This document shows positions 26,351 to 34,538 of a stretch of DNA of 64,000 nt, one piece after another; within the stretch, counting starts at the first letter, position 1, and each line of letters starts with the position of its first letter. A program made the translations under genes and the position numbers. The notes under the pieces were generated by a model. It ran no database searches. It was not told the DNA's origin and saw only the letters and a program-made list of their open reading frames with translations. The stretch is from ZC4RG30 sp963812195 (GTDB lineage: Bacteria > Pseudomonadota > Gammaproteobacteria > Steroidobacterales > Steroidobacteraceae): contig CAWEUI010000013.1 in NCBI GenBank assembly GCA_963812195.1, positions 1-64,000 on the forward strand. The letters run 5' to 3'.

Positions 26351-27352
26351 ATGCAGATTCGCACCATGGCTTCACGCCGGAAATTCGTCGCCGGGATGGC
26401 GGCGGTGGCGGCCATCTCGCGGCGTGCCTTTGCCGCCGGCGCGGACGGCAGGTCCATCGTCGACGTGCACGCGCACTTCCAGTCGCCGGCCCTGCGGCCG
26501 CTGACCCCCGGACCGATGGCCGGCTGGAGCCTGGCCGCGCATCTGGAACAGATGCAGATGGCCGGCGTGACGCGCTCGCTGCTGTCGATCACCACACCGG
26601 GCATTCCCGCGACCGGCGCGCAGGCCGTGAAGCTGGCGCGCGACACCAACGAGTACGCGGCGAAGCTGGTGGCGGACAACCACGGCAAGCTGGGTTTCTT
26701 CACCTGCGTGCCGATGGACGACATCGACAATGCGCTGCGCGAGATCGAGTACGGCTTCGACACCCTGCACGCGCAGGGCGTGGGCCTGTTCACCAGCTAT
26801 GGCGCCCAGTGGCTGGGCGATGCGCGCTTCGACCCGGTGTTCGCCGAGCTGGAGCGCCGCAAGGCCATCGCCTACGTGCATCCCAACACGGCCAGCTGCT
26901 GCACGCGGCTGATTCCCGAAGTGGCCGACACCGTCATTGAATACGGCACGGACACCACGCGGGCCATCGCCAGCTACGTGTACCGCGGCAGCGCGCATCG
27001 CTACCCCAACGTGCGCATGATCTGGAGCCACTCCGGCGGCACCATGCCGTTCCTGATCGAACGCTTCGACGGCGCCGACCGCAGCCCGCAGGCCAAGGCC
27101 GCCGCGCCCGACGGCTTCCGCGCCACGGCCGGGCGCTTCTTCTACGACATCGCGCAGTCCGCGAACCCGGTGGCCACGCGCGCGCTGCGCAGCGTCGTGC
27201 CGGTGGAGCACATCGTGTTCGGCACCGACTATCCATTCCGCACGCCGCTGGAACACGTGCGGGCGCTGGATGCGGGCGGCGTGTTCAGCGCCGCGGAACT
27301 GGCGGGTATCTACCGCCTGCACGTCCAGAAACTGCTGCCCGAGCTGCTCTGA
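26351..27352 (+). CDS. Exported amidohydrolase family 2 (ACMSD-like) protein
   Basis: A 333-residue protein with ribosome site GGAG. It begins with a twin-arginine-like leader, 'ASRRKFVAGMAAVAAIS', suggesting export. The first metal motif is 'IVDVHAHFQSP'; further ligands are likely in 'AIAYVHPNTA', 'MIWSHSGGTMPFL' and the terminal Asp in 'VFGTDYPFRTP'. This is the amidohydrolase 2 fold used by ACMS decarboxylase and resorcylate-type decarboxylases, so C-C bond cleavage or decarboxylation of an aromatic acid is plausible. The frame is intact. Confidence 0.87.
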   Translation: MQIRTMASRRKFVAGMAAVAAISRRAFAAGADGRSIVDVHAHFQSPALRPLTPGPMAGWSLAAHLEQMQMAGVTRSLLSITTPGIPATGAQAVKLARDTNEYAAKLVADNHGKLGFFTCVPMDDIDNALREIEYGFDTLHAQGVGLFTSYGAQWLGDARFDPVFAELERRKAIAYVHPNTASCCTRLIPEVADTVIEYGTDTTRAIASYVYRGSAHRYPNVRMIWSHSGGTMPFLIERFDGADRSPQAKAAAPDGFRATAGRFFYDIAQSANPVATRALRSVVPVEHIVFGTDYPFRTPLEHVRALDAGGVFSAAELAGIYRLHVQKLLPELL

Positions 27353-27389
27353 GCTCGCGCGGGCAAACGATCCACAGGAGGAATGAGTC

Positions 27390-29261
27390 ATGCGCAAGGT
27401 AATGACGGCGGCGCTGGTGTTGGGGGCGGCCCTGCTGGGCGCGCAGGCAGTGGCGGCGAAACAGGTGATGCTGATGAACCGCATCGGGCCTTCGCAGATG
27501 TGGCTGTACGTGGCCAATGCCGATGGCAGCGGCGAGCATCGCCTGCTGCCTGCCTCCACCGGCGAGGACTATGACGCCAGCTTCTCGCCCGACGGCAAGT
27601 GGATCGTGTTCACCTCCGAGCGCGATCCGCAAGGCGGCGGGCAGGCCGACATCTGGCGCGTGCATCCGGACGGCAGCGGCCTGGAGCGGCTGACCACGGA
27701 CACCAGCATGGAAGACGCCGGCGTGCTTTCGCCGGACGGCAACTCGCTGGCCTATGTATCCACCCAGGGTGGGGCACACACGGCCAACATCTGGGTGCTG
27801 GACCTGAAGACGCACCGCGCGCGCAACCTCACCGGCGACGGCAAGGTCGAGCCGCACGAGACCATGAACGGCTACTTCCGCCCGTCCTGGTCGCCCGATG
27901 GCCAGTGGATCGCGTTCAGCTCGGACCATGGCGAGAAGTGGCAGGGCGCCGAGACCGGCGCCGGAGCCGGCCACTCGCACCCGACCAGCCTGTACATCAT
28001 GAAGCGCGATGGCAGCGGCATGAAGCGCCTGACCACCTCCGCCGAGGGCAATGCCTTCGGGGCGCCGAAATGGTCGGCCGATGGCAGCAAGCTGGTGGCC
28101 TACACCCTGCCGATCCGCCAGACCTTCGCCGCGCGCATGCACGGCGCCGGCATCGCCGCGCTGAACTCCACCTCGCAGATCGTGGAGGTGGACGTGGCCA
28201 GTGGCGCGCAGAAGCTGCTGACCAGCGGGCCGGGGCTGAAGACCAACCCGCAGTATCTGCCGGATGGCAGCGTGGGTTATCTGATCAAGGGCACGCCGGC
28301 CAAGGGCGGCCCGGCGCTGGGCGTGGTGTATTCGGACGGCAGGACCGGGCCGCAGGGCAATGCGCGCAGTCCCGCCTGGAGCCCGGACGGCAAGTTGCTG
28401 GTCTACTACCGCATCGACACGAAGAACCGGGCGCAATACTCGCGCCTGTACAGCTGGGACAAGACCCGCGAATACCGCTACACGGACGTGTTTCCGACCG
28501 TCTGTCCCAAATCCGGACGGCTGGCGCTGACGGACCTGGATTTCCCGTTCGGCAATCCGACCGCCTCGGTGAGCGTGATGAACGTCGACGGCACCGATCG
28601 GGTGAAGATCTTCCAGCGCCAGGATGGCGCCTCGCTGATGCCGACCTGGTCGCCGGACTGCCAGTGGGTGGCGTTCGGCGTGGGCACGTTCTTCGGCGGC
28701 CGCGGATTCGCACCGGCCAACGTGTTCATGGCCAGGGCCGACGGCTCGGAGAGCAAACAGGTCACGCACAGCAAGGTCAACGCCGGTTTCCCGGCCTGGA
28801 GCCCGGACGGCAAGACCATCATCTACCGGGTGTGGGGCACGGCCGAGAGCCCGGAGACGCGCGGCCTGCGCGCGCTGAACCTGGCCGACGGATCGGTGCG
28901 CACGCTGACCACCGACTGGGACAACTTCCCGTTCTATTCGCCCTCGGGCGATCGCGTGGTGTTCACGCGGCGCATGCCGGACTACGACTTCGAGGTGTTC
29001 ACCATGAAGCCCGACGGCAGCGACGTGAAGCGCCTGACCTTCACCCGCGGCGCGGATGCGCACGCCACCTGGACCGCCGACGGCAAGCAGATCTGGTTCG
29101 AGAGTTCACGCACCGGCTTCAAGGACGAGGCGGCGCTGTACGACATCTCGCCGCAACCCTATGCGCAGGTGTTCCTGATGGACCGCGACGGCAGCCACGT
29201 GCGCCAGCTCACCAACAGCAAGTGGGAAGACTCGATGGGCACCTACGTGACAGTGCGCTGA
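27390..29261 (+). CDS. Secreted TolB-like WD40/PD40 beta-propeller protein
   Basis: A 623-residue protein, signal peptide 'VMTAALVLGAALLGAQAVAA', ribosome site AGGAGG. It is built from PD40 repeats: 'ASFSPDGKWIVFTSERDPQG', 'PSWSPDGQWIAFSSDHGEKW', 'PTWSPDCQWVAFGVG', 'PAWSPDGKTIIYRVWG'. No hydrolase domain follows, so it looks like a periplasmic binding or sensing propeller rather than an S9 peptidase. Its stop overlaps the convergent TetR gene by 19 bp. It sits in the same direction and close behind the amidohydrolase. Confidence 0.85.
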   Translation: MRKVMTAALVLGAALLGAQAVAAKQVMLMNRIGPSQMWLYVANADGSGEHRLLPASTGEDYDASFSPDGKWIVFTSERDPQGGGQADIWRVHPDGSGLERLTTDTSMEDAGVLSPDGNSLAYVSTQGGAHTANIWVLDLKTHRARNLTGDGKVEPHETMNGYFRPSWSPDGQWIAFSSDHGEKWQGAETGAGAGHSHPTSLYIMKRDGSGMKRLTTSAEGNAFGAPKWSADGSKLVAYTLPIRQTFAARMHGAGIAALNSTSQIVEVDVASGAQKLLTSGPGLKTNPQYLPDGSVGYLIKGTPAKGGPALGVVYSDGRTGPQGNARSPAWSPDGKLLVYYRIDTKNRAQYSRLYSWDKTREYRYTDVFPTVCPKSGRLALTDLDFPFGNPTASVSVMNVDGTDRVKIFQRQDGASLMPTWSPDCQWVAFGVGTFFGGRGFAPANVFMARADGSESKQVTHSKVNAGFPAWSPDGKTIIYRVWGTAESPETRGLRALNLADGSVRTLTTDWDNFPFYSPSGDRVVFTRRMPDYDFEVFTMKPDGSDVKRLTFTRGADAHATWTADGKQIWFESSRTGFKDEAALYDISPQPYAQVFLMDRDGSHVRQLTNSKWEDSMGTYVTVR

Positions 29262-29968
29262 GGCTGTTCGCTGGCGGACCAGGGCTCGACGCGCGAGCGC
29301 AAGCCGTCGAGCACCATCCGCGTGATGAACTTCTTGTAGCGCGCGGTCAGCTCTTCCGGGCTCATGCCCTCCGGCGCCAGCGGCATGATCATGGTCTGGG
29401 CCCCGGCAAAGAACTCGCACAGGCCGACGATGGACACGAACAGGAACAGCGGTTCGGTGGCGTCGCGCGCCGAGCTCCTGTCCGGGTGCAGCAGCAGTCC
29501 CAGCGTGTTCACGAACGCCGCGTTGATCTCGCGCACCCGCCGGCGCACCTCCGCGGAGCGCGATCCGGCGCACTCGTCGATCATCAGGCGCTGCATGGAG
29601 CGCACGCGCAGGGCGAACTCCAGCATGTCGCCCACCTGCGCGGTCAGGCGCGCCGCGGGGCCGCTGGCCGGCGGCGGGTGGCTGGCATGCCAGTCGTTGA
29701 GGATGTCCTCGATCACTGCCAGCAACAGCTGGTCACGGCTCTTGAAGTAGTAGCGCACCAGCGCCGGATCCACGCCGGCCTTGCGGGCAATGGAGGAGAT
29801 GGTGGCCTGGTGCGGCGGCGCCGAGTCCATCAGTTTCCGTGCGGCGGCCACGATGGTTTCCCGGCCCGCCACCGCCTGGGTGCTGCGTGGCCGGCCGCGG
29901 CCGCGGCGGGGTTTGCGGGGAGCTGGGCGGGTGGCGGGCTTGGCCGCGCCGGCGGATTTGCGCTTCAT
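29243..29968 (-). CDS. TetR family transcriptional regulator
   Basis: A 241-residue regulator. The ATG at 29968 follows a GC-rich upstream frame that is not convincing. After an Arg/Pro-rich basic N-terminal stretch ('APRKPRRGRGRPR') comes the helix-turn-helix 'IVAAARKLMDSAPPHQATIS', 'SIARKAGVDPALVRYYFKSR'. A helical ligand-binding domain follows. It is divergent from the secreted-protein operon at 30106, with candidate operator 3 between them, so it most likely controls that promoter and by extension the other two sites. The inducer is unknown, presumably a pathway compound. Confidence 0.9.
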   Translation of the reverse strand: MKRKSAGAAKPATRPAPRKPRRGRGRPRSTQAVAGRETIVAAARKLMDSAPPHQATISSIARKAGVDPALVRYYFKSRDQLLLAVIEDILNDWHASHPPPASGPAARLTAQVGDMLEFALRVRSMQRLMIDECAGSRSAEVRRRVREINAAFVNTLGLLLHPDRSSARDATEPLFLFVSIVGLCEFFAGAQTMIMPLAPEGMSPEELTARYKKFITRMVLDGLRSRVEPWSASEQPQRTVT

Positions 29969-30063
29969 GGGCGCACTGCTTAGCACAATTCCCTGCGTCG
30001 CTGGAATGCCTGCGCCACGGCCACCCGGCGGCCGCGGGGCTGGCGGTAAGGTCAGGATTGGGC

Positions 30064-30087
30064 TAAATTCCCAGAACGAGGAATTAA
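30064..30087 (+). promoter_or_regulatory. Candidate operator 3 (TTCC-N8-GGAA), between TetR gene and the 30-38 kb operon
   Basis: TTCC at 30068-30071 and GGAA at 30080-30083, 8 bases apart, in the extended palindrome TAAATTCC / GGAATTAA. It lies in the 137-bp divergent promoter region between the regulator (start 29968) and the gene at 30106. The position is typical of an autoregulated TetR operator. Confidence 0.7.
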
Positions 30088-30105
30088 ATCGGGGAGCCGT
30101 CCAGC

Positions 30106-30867
30106 ATGCGCATTTCGTCACGTCCGGTGCGAGCCGCCACGCTCGTGGTGCTGTGTGCCGTCGCCGGTACGCTCATGGCCGCGACGGCCATGAAGAATCC
30201 GCTGTATGGAGATCCGAAGCATCCGAACATCTCCGGCATGTGGAATCCGGAGTTCGTGTACTTCGGAGCGCCGCTGGCGGGGGCGCCGGCCCCCGCGCGT
30301 CCGCCCGCCGGTGGTGTGCGACGCTACACCCCGCCGCCGCTACCCAAGCTGACGCCGGAGTACGCCGCGCGGTATGCCAAGTGGCGCCATGACCTGGAAA
30401 GCGGCACACAGGCGCCGGACAGCGTGGCGCGCTGCCTGGCCTTCGGCGTGGTGCGCTTCGGCACCATGCCCATGGAGATCATCCAGACGCCCGGGCAGAT
30501 CACCATGAACCTGGGCGTGCTGCACGACATCCGGCGCATCTACATGGATGGCATCGGGCACACGGTCGGCGCCGACCCGAGCTTCAACGGGGATTCGGTC
30601 GGCCACTGGGAGGGCGACACGCTGGTGGTGGAAACCAACAACCTGCGTGCCGGCACCATCGATCGCAACGGCGTGCCGTACTCGGACAAGCTCACCGTGG
30701 TGGAGCGCATCCGGCGCGTGAACCCGAAGCGGCTGGAAATCGAAACCACCATGACCGATCCGGAAGCGCTGCAAGAGCCGTATGTCATCCACCGCGCCTA
30801 CACGCCGATGCCGCCCGGCAGCCGTTTCGAGGAATACCTGTGCGAAAACAATCGCGACTATCCCTAG
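30106..30867 (+). CDS. Secreted protein of unknown function
   Basis: A 253-residue protein with a signal peptide ('AATLVVLCAVAGTLMAAT'). Conserved-looking blocks: 'PNISGMWNPEFVYFG', 'IIQTPGQITMNLGVLHDIRR', 'IYMDGIGHTVG', 'GDSVGHWEGDTLVVETNNLR'. The 'GHWEGDTLVV' block recurs, as far as I recall, in families of secreted proteins encoded beside TonB receptors and DUF6152 proteins. No catalytic motif can be named. A Pro/Ala-rich stretch (about 63-78) follows the first block. It heads the operon regulated by operator 3. Confidence 0.7.
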   Translation: MRISSRPVRAATLVVLCAVAGTLMAATAMKNPLYGDPKHPNISGMWNPEFVYFGAPLAGAPAPARPPAGGVRRYTPPPLPKLTPEYAARYAKWRHDLESGTQAPDSVARCLAFGVVRFGTMPMEIIQTPGQITMNLGVLHDIRRIYMDGIGHTVGADPSFNGDSVGHWEGDTLVVETNNLRAGTIDRNGVPYSDKLTVVERIRRVNPKRLEIETTMTDPEALQEPYVIHRAYTPMPPGSRFEEYLCENNRDYP

Positions 30868-30884
30868 CTGGAGGCCCGAAGACC

Positions 30885-31295
30885 ATGACCCGAGCACTCA
30901 ACCGCGCGCTTGCCGTGGCGCTGCTGGCCGCGACCGCGCTGCCGGCGCTGGCCCACCACTCCTTCGCCATGTTCGACATGGCCAAGACCATCAGCGTGCA
31001 GGGAACGGTCAAGCAGGTGCAGTGGACCAATCCGCATGTGTGGGTGGCGCTGACGGTAACCGCTGACGGCAAGTCCACCGACCTGGATTTCGAGGCGGCG
31101 GCCATTCCGGTTCTGAAGAACGCGGGCTGGACCAAGAATACGGTCAAGGCGGGTGACTCGATCACCATCATCGGCCATCCTTACAAGGACGGCCGTGCCG
31201 GCGGCAGCATCGATCACGTGTTGCTGGCCGACGGAAAGAAGGTGGGGGCAGGCGATGCGATTCCGCCGCCGCTGGTCGTGCCCGGTGTGAAGTAG
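30885..31295 (+). CDS. DUF6152 family secreted protein
   Basis: A 136-residue protein with signal peptide 'LAVALLAATALPALA' cut before 'HHSFAMFDMAKTISVQGTVK'. The rest, 'QVQWTNPHVWVALTVT' and 'GDSITIIGHPYKDGRAG', is the single OB-like domain of DUF6152. Members are common beside catabolic and TonB-receptor genes; the function is unknown. Ribosome site GGAGG, 17 bp after the previous stop. The frame is intact. Confidence 0.85.
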   Translation: MTRALNRALAVALLAATALPALAHHSFAMFDMAKTISVQGTVKQVQWTNPHVWVALTVTADGKSTDLDFEAAAIPVLKNAGWTKNTVKAGDSITIIGHPYKDGRAGGSIDHVLLADGKKVGAGDAIPPPLVVPGVK

Positions 31296-31316
31296 CGGAC
31301 AGCAAGGGGAGCGGAC

Positions 31317-32468
31317 ATGAAAACGGGTCTTGCGCGCATCCGCGCGTGGCTGGCTGGCGCGGCTCTGGCCGGCATCGTGATGGCCGCGTCGGCGGCCGAC
31401 GCGCCGTCCGCCACGCCCTTCAAGCTCGGCACCTTCGCAGACGGTGGGCGCGAATTTCTCGGGCTGGTGCTGGGCGATACGAAGATCGTCGAGATCGACG
31501 CGGCCAACGCCGACTACCAGCGCAGCCATCCGGCGGCCGCCAGGCTGCAGTTTCCGGGTGCGATGAACGAGCTGATCGCGCGCTATGACGCGGAGCTGGG
31601 GCCGCGCCTGCGCGTACTGGCGGCCGAGAACGCCTCCGCCAGGAGCGCGGCCTACATCCATCAGGTGGCCGCGCTGAAGGTTCTGCCGCCGATGCGCCCC
31701 GCGGTGATCCTCAACGCCGGCGCCAACTATCCGGCGCATGCGCGGGGCATCGTGCAGCAGAACGCGCGCGCGGCCGCCGCAGCCGGCCCCGGTGGCCCGC
31801 CGGTCGGTGCCCGGGGCGGTCCGCCGCGCGCTCCGGCCCAGTCCGCGCCCGGCCTCTGGGAACGCGCCGCGGACGACACGCGGCCGGACAACCCGTATCT
31901 GTTCCTGAAGTCCCCGAGCGTGGTGGTCGGCGCCAACGACAACGTGGTGATTCCGCGCGGCCGCACCGAGATCGACTGGGAATGCGAGTTCGCGGTGGTG
32001 GTCGGCAGGAAGGCCGAGGACGTGTCGGTGGCCGCGGCGCCGGGCTACATCTTCGGGTACTCCATCGAATTCGACGTGTCCGATCGCGGCGGACGCGGGG
32101 ACCGGAAGATGGGCGGTGGTCCGGACTGGCTGATCCAGAAGAACCACGACACCTTCGCGCCGATCGGTCCGTACATCGTGCCCAAGGAGTTCGTCCCCGA
32201 GCCCACCAACGTGCGGCATTACTTCACGCTCAATGGCGAGATCAAGCAGGACTCCAACACCGGCCGCATGGAATACAATCAGTGGGAGTTGCTGTCCTAC
32301 GCATCCAATATCATGACCTTGCATCCGGGCGACATGCTCTCGCTGGGCAGCCCGTCGGGCACCAACATCGAGCGGCAGAACCCGCGCTGGATGCGCGCCG
32401 GCGACGTGGGCGTTTGCGTTGTCGAAGGGATCGGCGAACAACGGCACAATATAGTCGCCCAGAAGTAG
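31317..32468 (+). CDS. Fumarylacetoacetate hydrolase family protein with signal peptide
   Basis: A 383-residue protein. An export signal ('IRAWLAGAALAGIVMAASAA') precedes the family's N-terminal domain ('FKLGTFADGGREFLGLVLGD') and the catalytic FAH domain. Metal and active-site regions are seen in 'TEIDWECEFAVVVGRKAEDV', 'PGYIFGYSIEFDVSDR' and 'GDMLSLGSPSGTNIE'. A Gly/Pro/Ala-rich insert of about 30 residues (near 160-190) separates the domains. FAH enzymes cleave C-C bonds of beta-diketo acids or hydrate/decarboxylate ring-cleavage products. Export is unusual for this family. Confidence 0.85.
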   Translation: MKTGLARIRAWLAGAALAGIVMAASAADAPSATPFKLGTFADGGREFLGLVLGDTKIVEIDAANADYQRSHPAAARLQFPGAMNELIARYDAELGPRLRVLAAENASARSAAYIHQVAALKVLPPMRPAVILNAGANYPAHARGIVQQNARAAAAAGPGGPPVGARGGPPRAPAQSAPGLWERAADDTRPDNPYLFLKSPSVVVGANDNVVIPRGRTEIDWECEFAVVVGRKAEDVSVAAAPGYIFGYSIEFDVSDRGGRGDRKMGGGPDWLIQKNHDTFAPIGPYIVPKEFVPEPTNVRHYFTLNGEIKQDSNTGRMEYNQWELLSYASNIMTLHPGDMLSLGSPSGTNIERQNPRWMRAGDVGVCVVEGIGEQRHNIVAQK

Positions 32469-32508
32469 CCAGCCGTGATGGGGCAGCGGCGCGATCCGGG
32501 GGACAACC

Positions 32509-33624
32509 GTGAAGAAATTATCCGTGCTTGCCATCGGTGGCGGCATTGGCGGGCTGACTGCCGCCATCGCATTGCGCCAGCGCGGCTTCGCCGTGACGGT
32601 CATCGAGAAGGACCCGGCCTGGTCCGTATACGGCGTGGGCATCATCCAGCAGGGCAATGTGCTGCGCGCGGCCAAGGCGCTGGGCATTCTCGACCGCTAC
32701 GTGCAGGCCGGTGTGGGCTTCGATGCGGTGGAAGTGTATGCACCGGACGGCACCCGGCTGGCGCGCGTGCCCTCGCCGCCGCTTCTGGAGGGCTATCCGG
32801 CCAACCTGGGCATCGGCCGGCCGGCACTGCATCGGGTGCTGGGCGATTCGGCCAGCGCCGCCGGCGCCGAGGTGCGGCTGGGCGTGACGGCGACCTCGGT
32901 GCACGATCGCGGCGATGCGGTGGACGTGCAGTTCTCGGACGGCGCCCGCGAATCCTTTGACCTGGTGATCGGCGCCGACGGCGTGCACAGCGACACGCGC
33001 GCGCGGCTGTTTCCCGGTGCGCCGTCGCCGCAGTTCACCGGCCAGTCGGTGTGGCGCTACAACCTGCCGCGGCTGCCGGATCTGGATGCCCTGCACGTAT
33101 ACAACGGTCCGACCGGCGTCGGTCTGGTGCCGATCAGCGCGGCGCTGATGTACATGTACGTGACCACGCCCGAGCCGGGCAACCCGCACTATCCGCACGC
33201 GGGTCTGGCCGCGGCGATGCGCGGCAAGGTGGCCAGTTGCGCGCCGGCGATCCGCGCACTGGCCGAACAGATCACCAACGACGACGGCGTGGTGTACCGG
33301 CCGCTGGAGGCACTGCTGGTGGAAGACCCGTGGTATCGCGGCCGGGTGGCATTGCTGGGTGATGCCGTGCATGCGACCACGCCGCATCTGGGGCAGGGCG
33401 CCGGCATGGCCATCGAGGATGGCCTGGTGCTGGCCGACGAGCTGGCGCGCCACGCGGACGTTGCCGCCGCGCTGGACGCCTGGTTTCACCGTCGCTTCGA
33501 GCGCTGCGCGTACATCGTGCGCGCCAGCCTGGCCATCTGTCGCGGGCAGCTCGGTCAGGGCCCGCCGGTGGACAACGCCAGGGCCACCGCCGAGATGTTT
33601 GCGCTGACCGCCCAACCGATCTGA
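32509..33624 (+). CDS. FAD-dependent aromatic monooxygenase-like protein
   Basis: A 371-residue flavoprotein, GTG start, ribosome site GGGGG. It has the Rossmann motif 'LAIGGGIGGLTAAIALRQRG', the second dinucleotide motif 'DLVIGADGVHSDTRARL', and the FAD ribityl motif 'VALLGDAVHATTPHLGQGAG'. This is the single-component PHBH-type hydroxylase fold; such enzymes hydroxylate aromatic rings with NAD(P)H and O2. It stands directly before the extradiol-type dioxygenase, which suits hydroxylation followed by ring opening. The frame is intact. Confidence 0.9.
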   Translation: MKKLSVLAIGGGIGGLTAAIALRQRGFAVTVIEKDPAWSVYGVGIIQQGNVLRAAKALGILDRYVQAGVGFDAVEVYAPDGTRLARVPSPPLLEGYPANLGIGRPALHRVLGDSASAAGAEVRLGVTATSVHDRGDAVDVQFSDGARESFDLVIGADGVHSDTRARLFPGAPSPQFTGQSVWRYNLPRLPDLDALHVYNGPTGVGLVPISAALMYMYVTTPEPGNPHYPHAGLAAAMRGKVASCAPAIRALAEQITNDDGVVYRPLEALLVEDPWYRGRVALLGDAVHATTPHLGQGAGMAIEDGLVLADELARHADVAAALDAWFHRRFERCAYIVRASLAICRGQLGQGPPVDNARATAEMFALTAQPI

Positions 33625-33633
33625 AGGTGTGAC

Positions 33634-34536
33634 ATGAGCCGAGTAATCGAGATCCGCCACGTGGCCTATGGTGTCGTCGACCTGCCGGCCGAGCGTCGCT
33701 TCTATGCCGAGGACTGGGGCCTGGAGGAGACTCAGGCCAGTGACGACATGGCGTGGTTCCGCGCGCCCGGCCACGACGAACCGTTTGTGGTGCGCCTGCG
33801 CGGCTCGGATGCCAATCACGTGGATGTCATTGCATTGGCCACAGGCAGCAGCCGCGATGTGGATACCCTGCATGAGCGCGTGGTCGGTGCCGGCTGTCGC
33901 ATCATCCATGCGCCGCGCGAGCTGACCGCGCCCGGTGGCGGCTACGGATTCCGCTTCTTCTCGCCCGACGGGCTGCCGTTCGAGATCTCCAGCGGCGTGG
34001 CGCGCGCGCCCCGGCGTGACATCCAGCGCTGGGAGGGTCTGCCGGTGCGCATCAGTCATATCGTGCTGCACTCGCCCGACCAGCAGGCGCTGGTGCGCTT
34101 CTTCACCGACGTGCTGGGCTTTCGCGTCAGCGACTGGCTCGGCGATTTCATGTGCTTCCTGCGCTGCAATTCCGCGCACCACCGCATCGCCATCCTGCCC
34201 GGCCCGCCCTGCCTGAACCACGTGGCCTACGACATGACCGGCGTGGACGGCATGATGCGCGGCCTGGGCCGTCTGAAGGAGCGCGGTATCGAAGTGCGCT
34301 GGGGTCCGGGCCGGCATACCGCCGGCGACAACACCTTCAGCTACTTCGTCACGCCCAACGGCTTCGCGGTGGAATACACCGCGGAGCTCGAAGTGGTGGA
34401 TTTCGACCGGCACGTGGACCGCGTGCACGTGCCGTCGCCCCAGATCATGGATCAGTGGGGCGTTGGCGTGGGCGGTCCGCACACCATGCCGCACCCGAAG
34501 CCCGACCCGCACCTGTTCCAGCCCGCAGCGAGCTGA
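33634..34536 (+). CDS. VOC-fold extradiol dioxygenase-type protein
   Basis: A 300-residue protein of two vicinal-oxygen-chelate domains. The C-terminal domain carries the likely Fe ligands: His in 'RISHIVLHSPDQ', His in 'CLNHVAYDMTG', and Glu in 'GFAVEYTAELE', the 2-His-1-carboxylate set of type I extradiol dioxygenases. Length matches this group (about 290-310). It should cleave a catechol-type ring next to the hydroxyls. It follows the flavin monooxygenase by 9 bp and precedes an alpha/beta hydrolase by 2 bp. Confidence 0.88.
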   Translation: MSRVIEIRHVAYGVVDLPAERRFYAEDWGLEETQASDDMAWFRAPGHDEPFVVRLRGSDANHVDVIALATGSSRDVDTLHERVVGAGCRIIHAPRELTAPGGGYGFRFFSPDGLPFEISSGVARAPRRDIQRWEGLPVRISHIVLHSPDQQALVRFFTDVLGFRVSDWLGDFMCFLRCNSAHHRIAILPGPPCLNHVAYDMTGVDGMMRGLGRLKERGIEVRWGPGRHTAGDNTFSYFVTPNGFAVEYTAELEVVDFDRHVDRVHVPSPQIMDQWGVGVGGPHTMPHPKPDPHLFQPAAS

Positions 34537-34538
34537 GC

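Noticed and set aside
24546..29063. Minus-strand frames of about 600 codons opposite the MFS and propeller genes
   Set aside because: Gly/Arg/His-rich shadow translation with no domain; the plus-strand genes explain the sequence.
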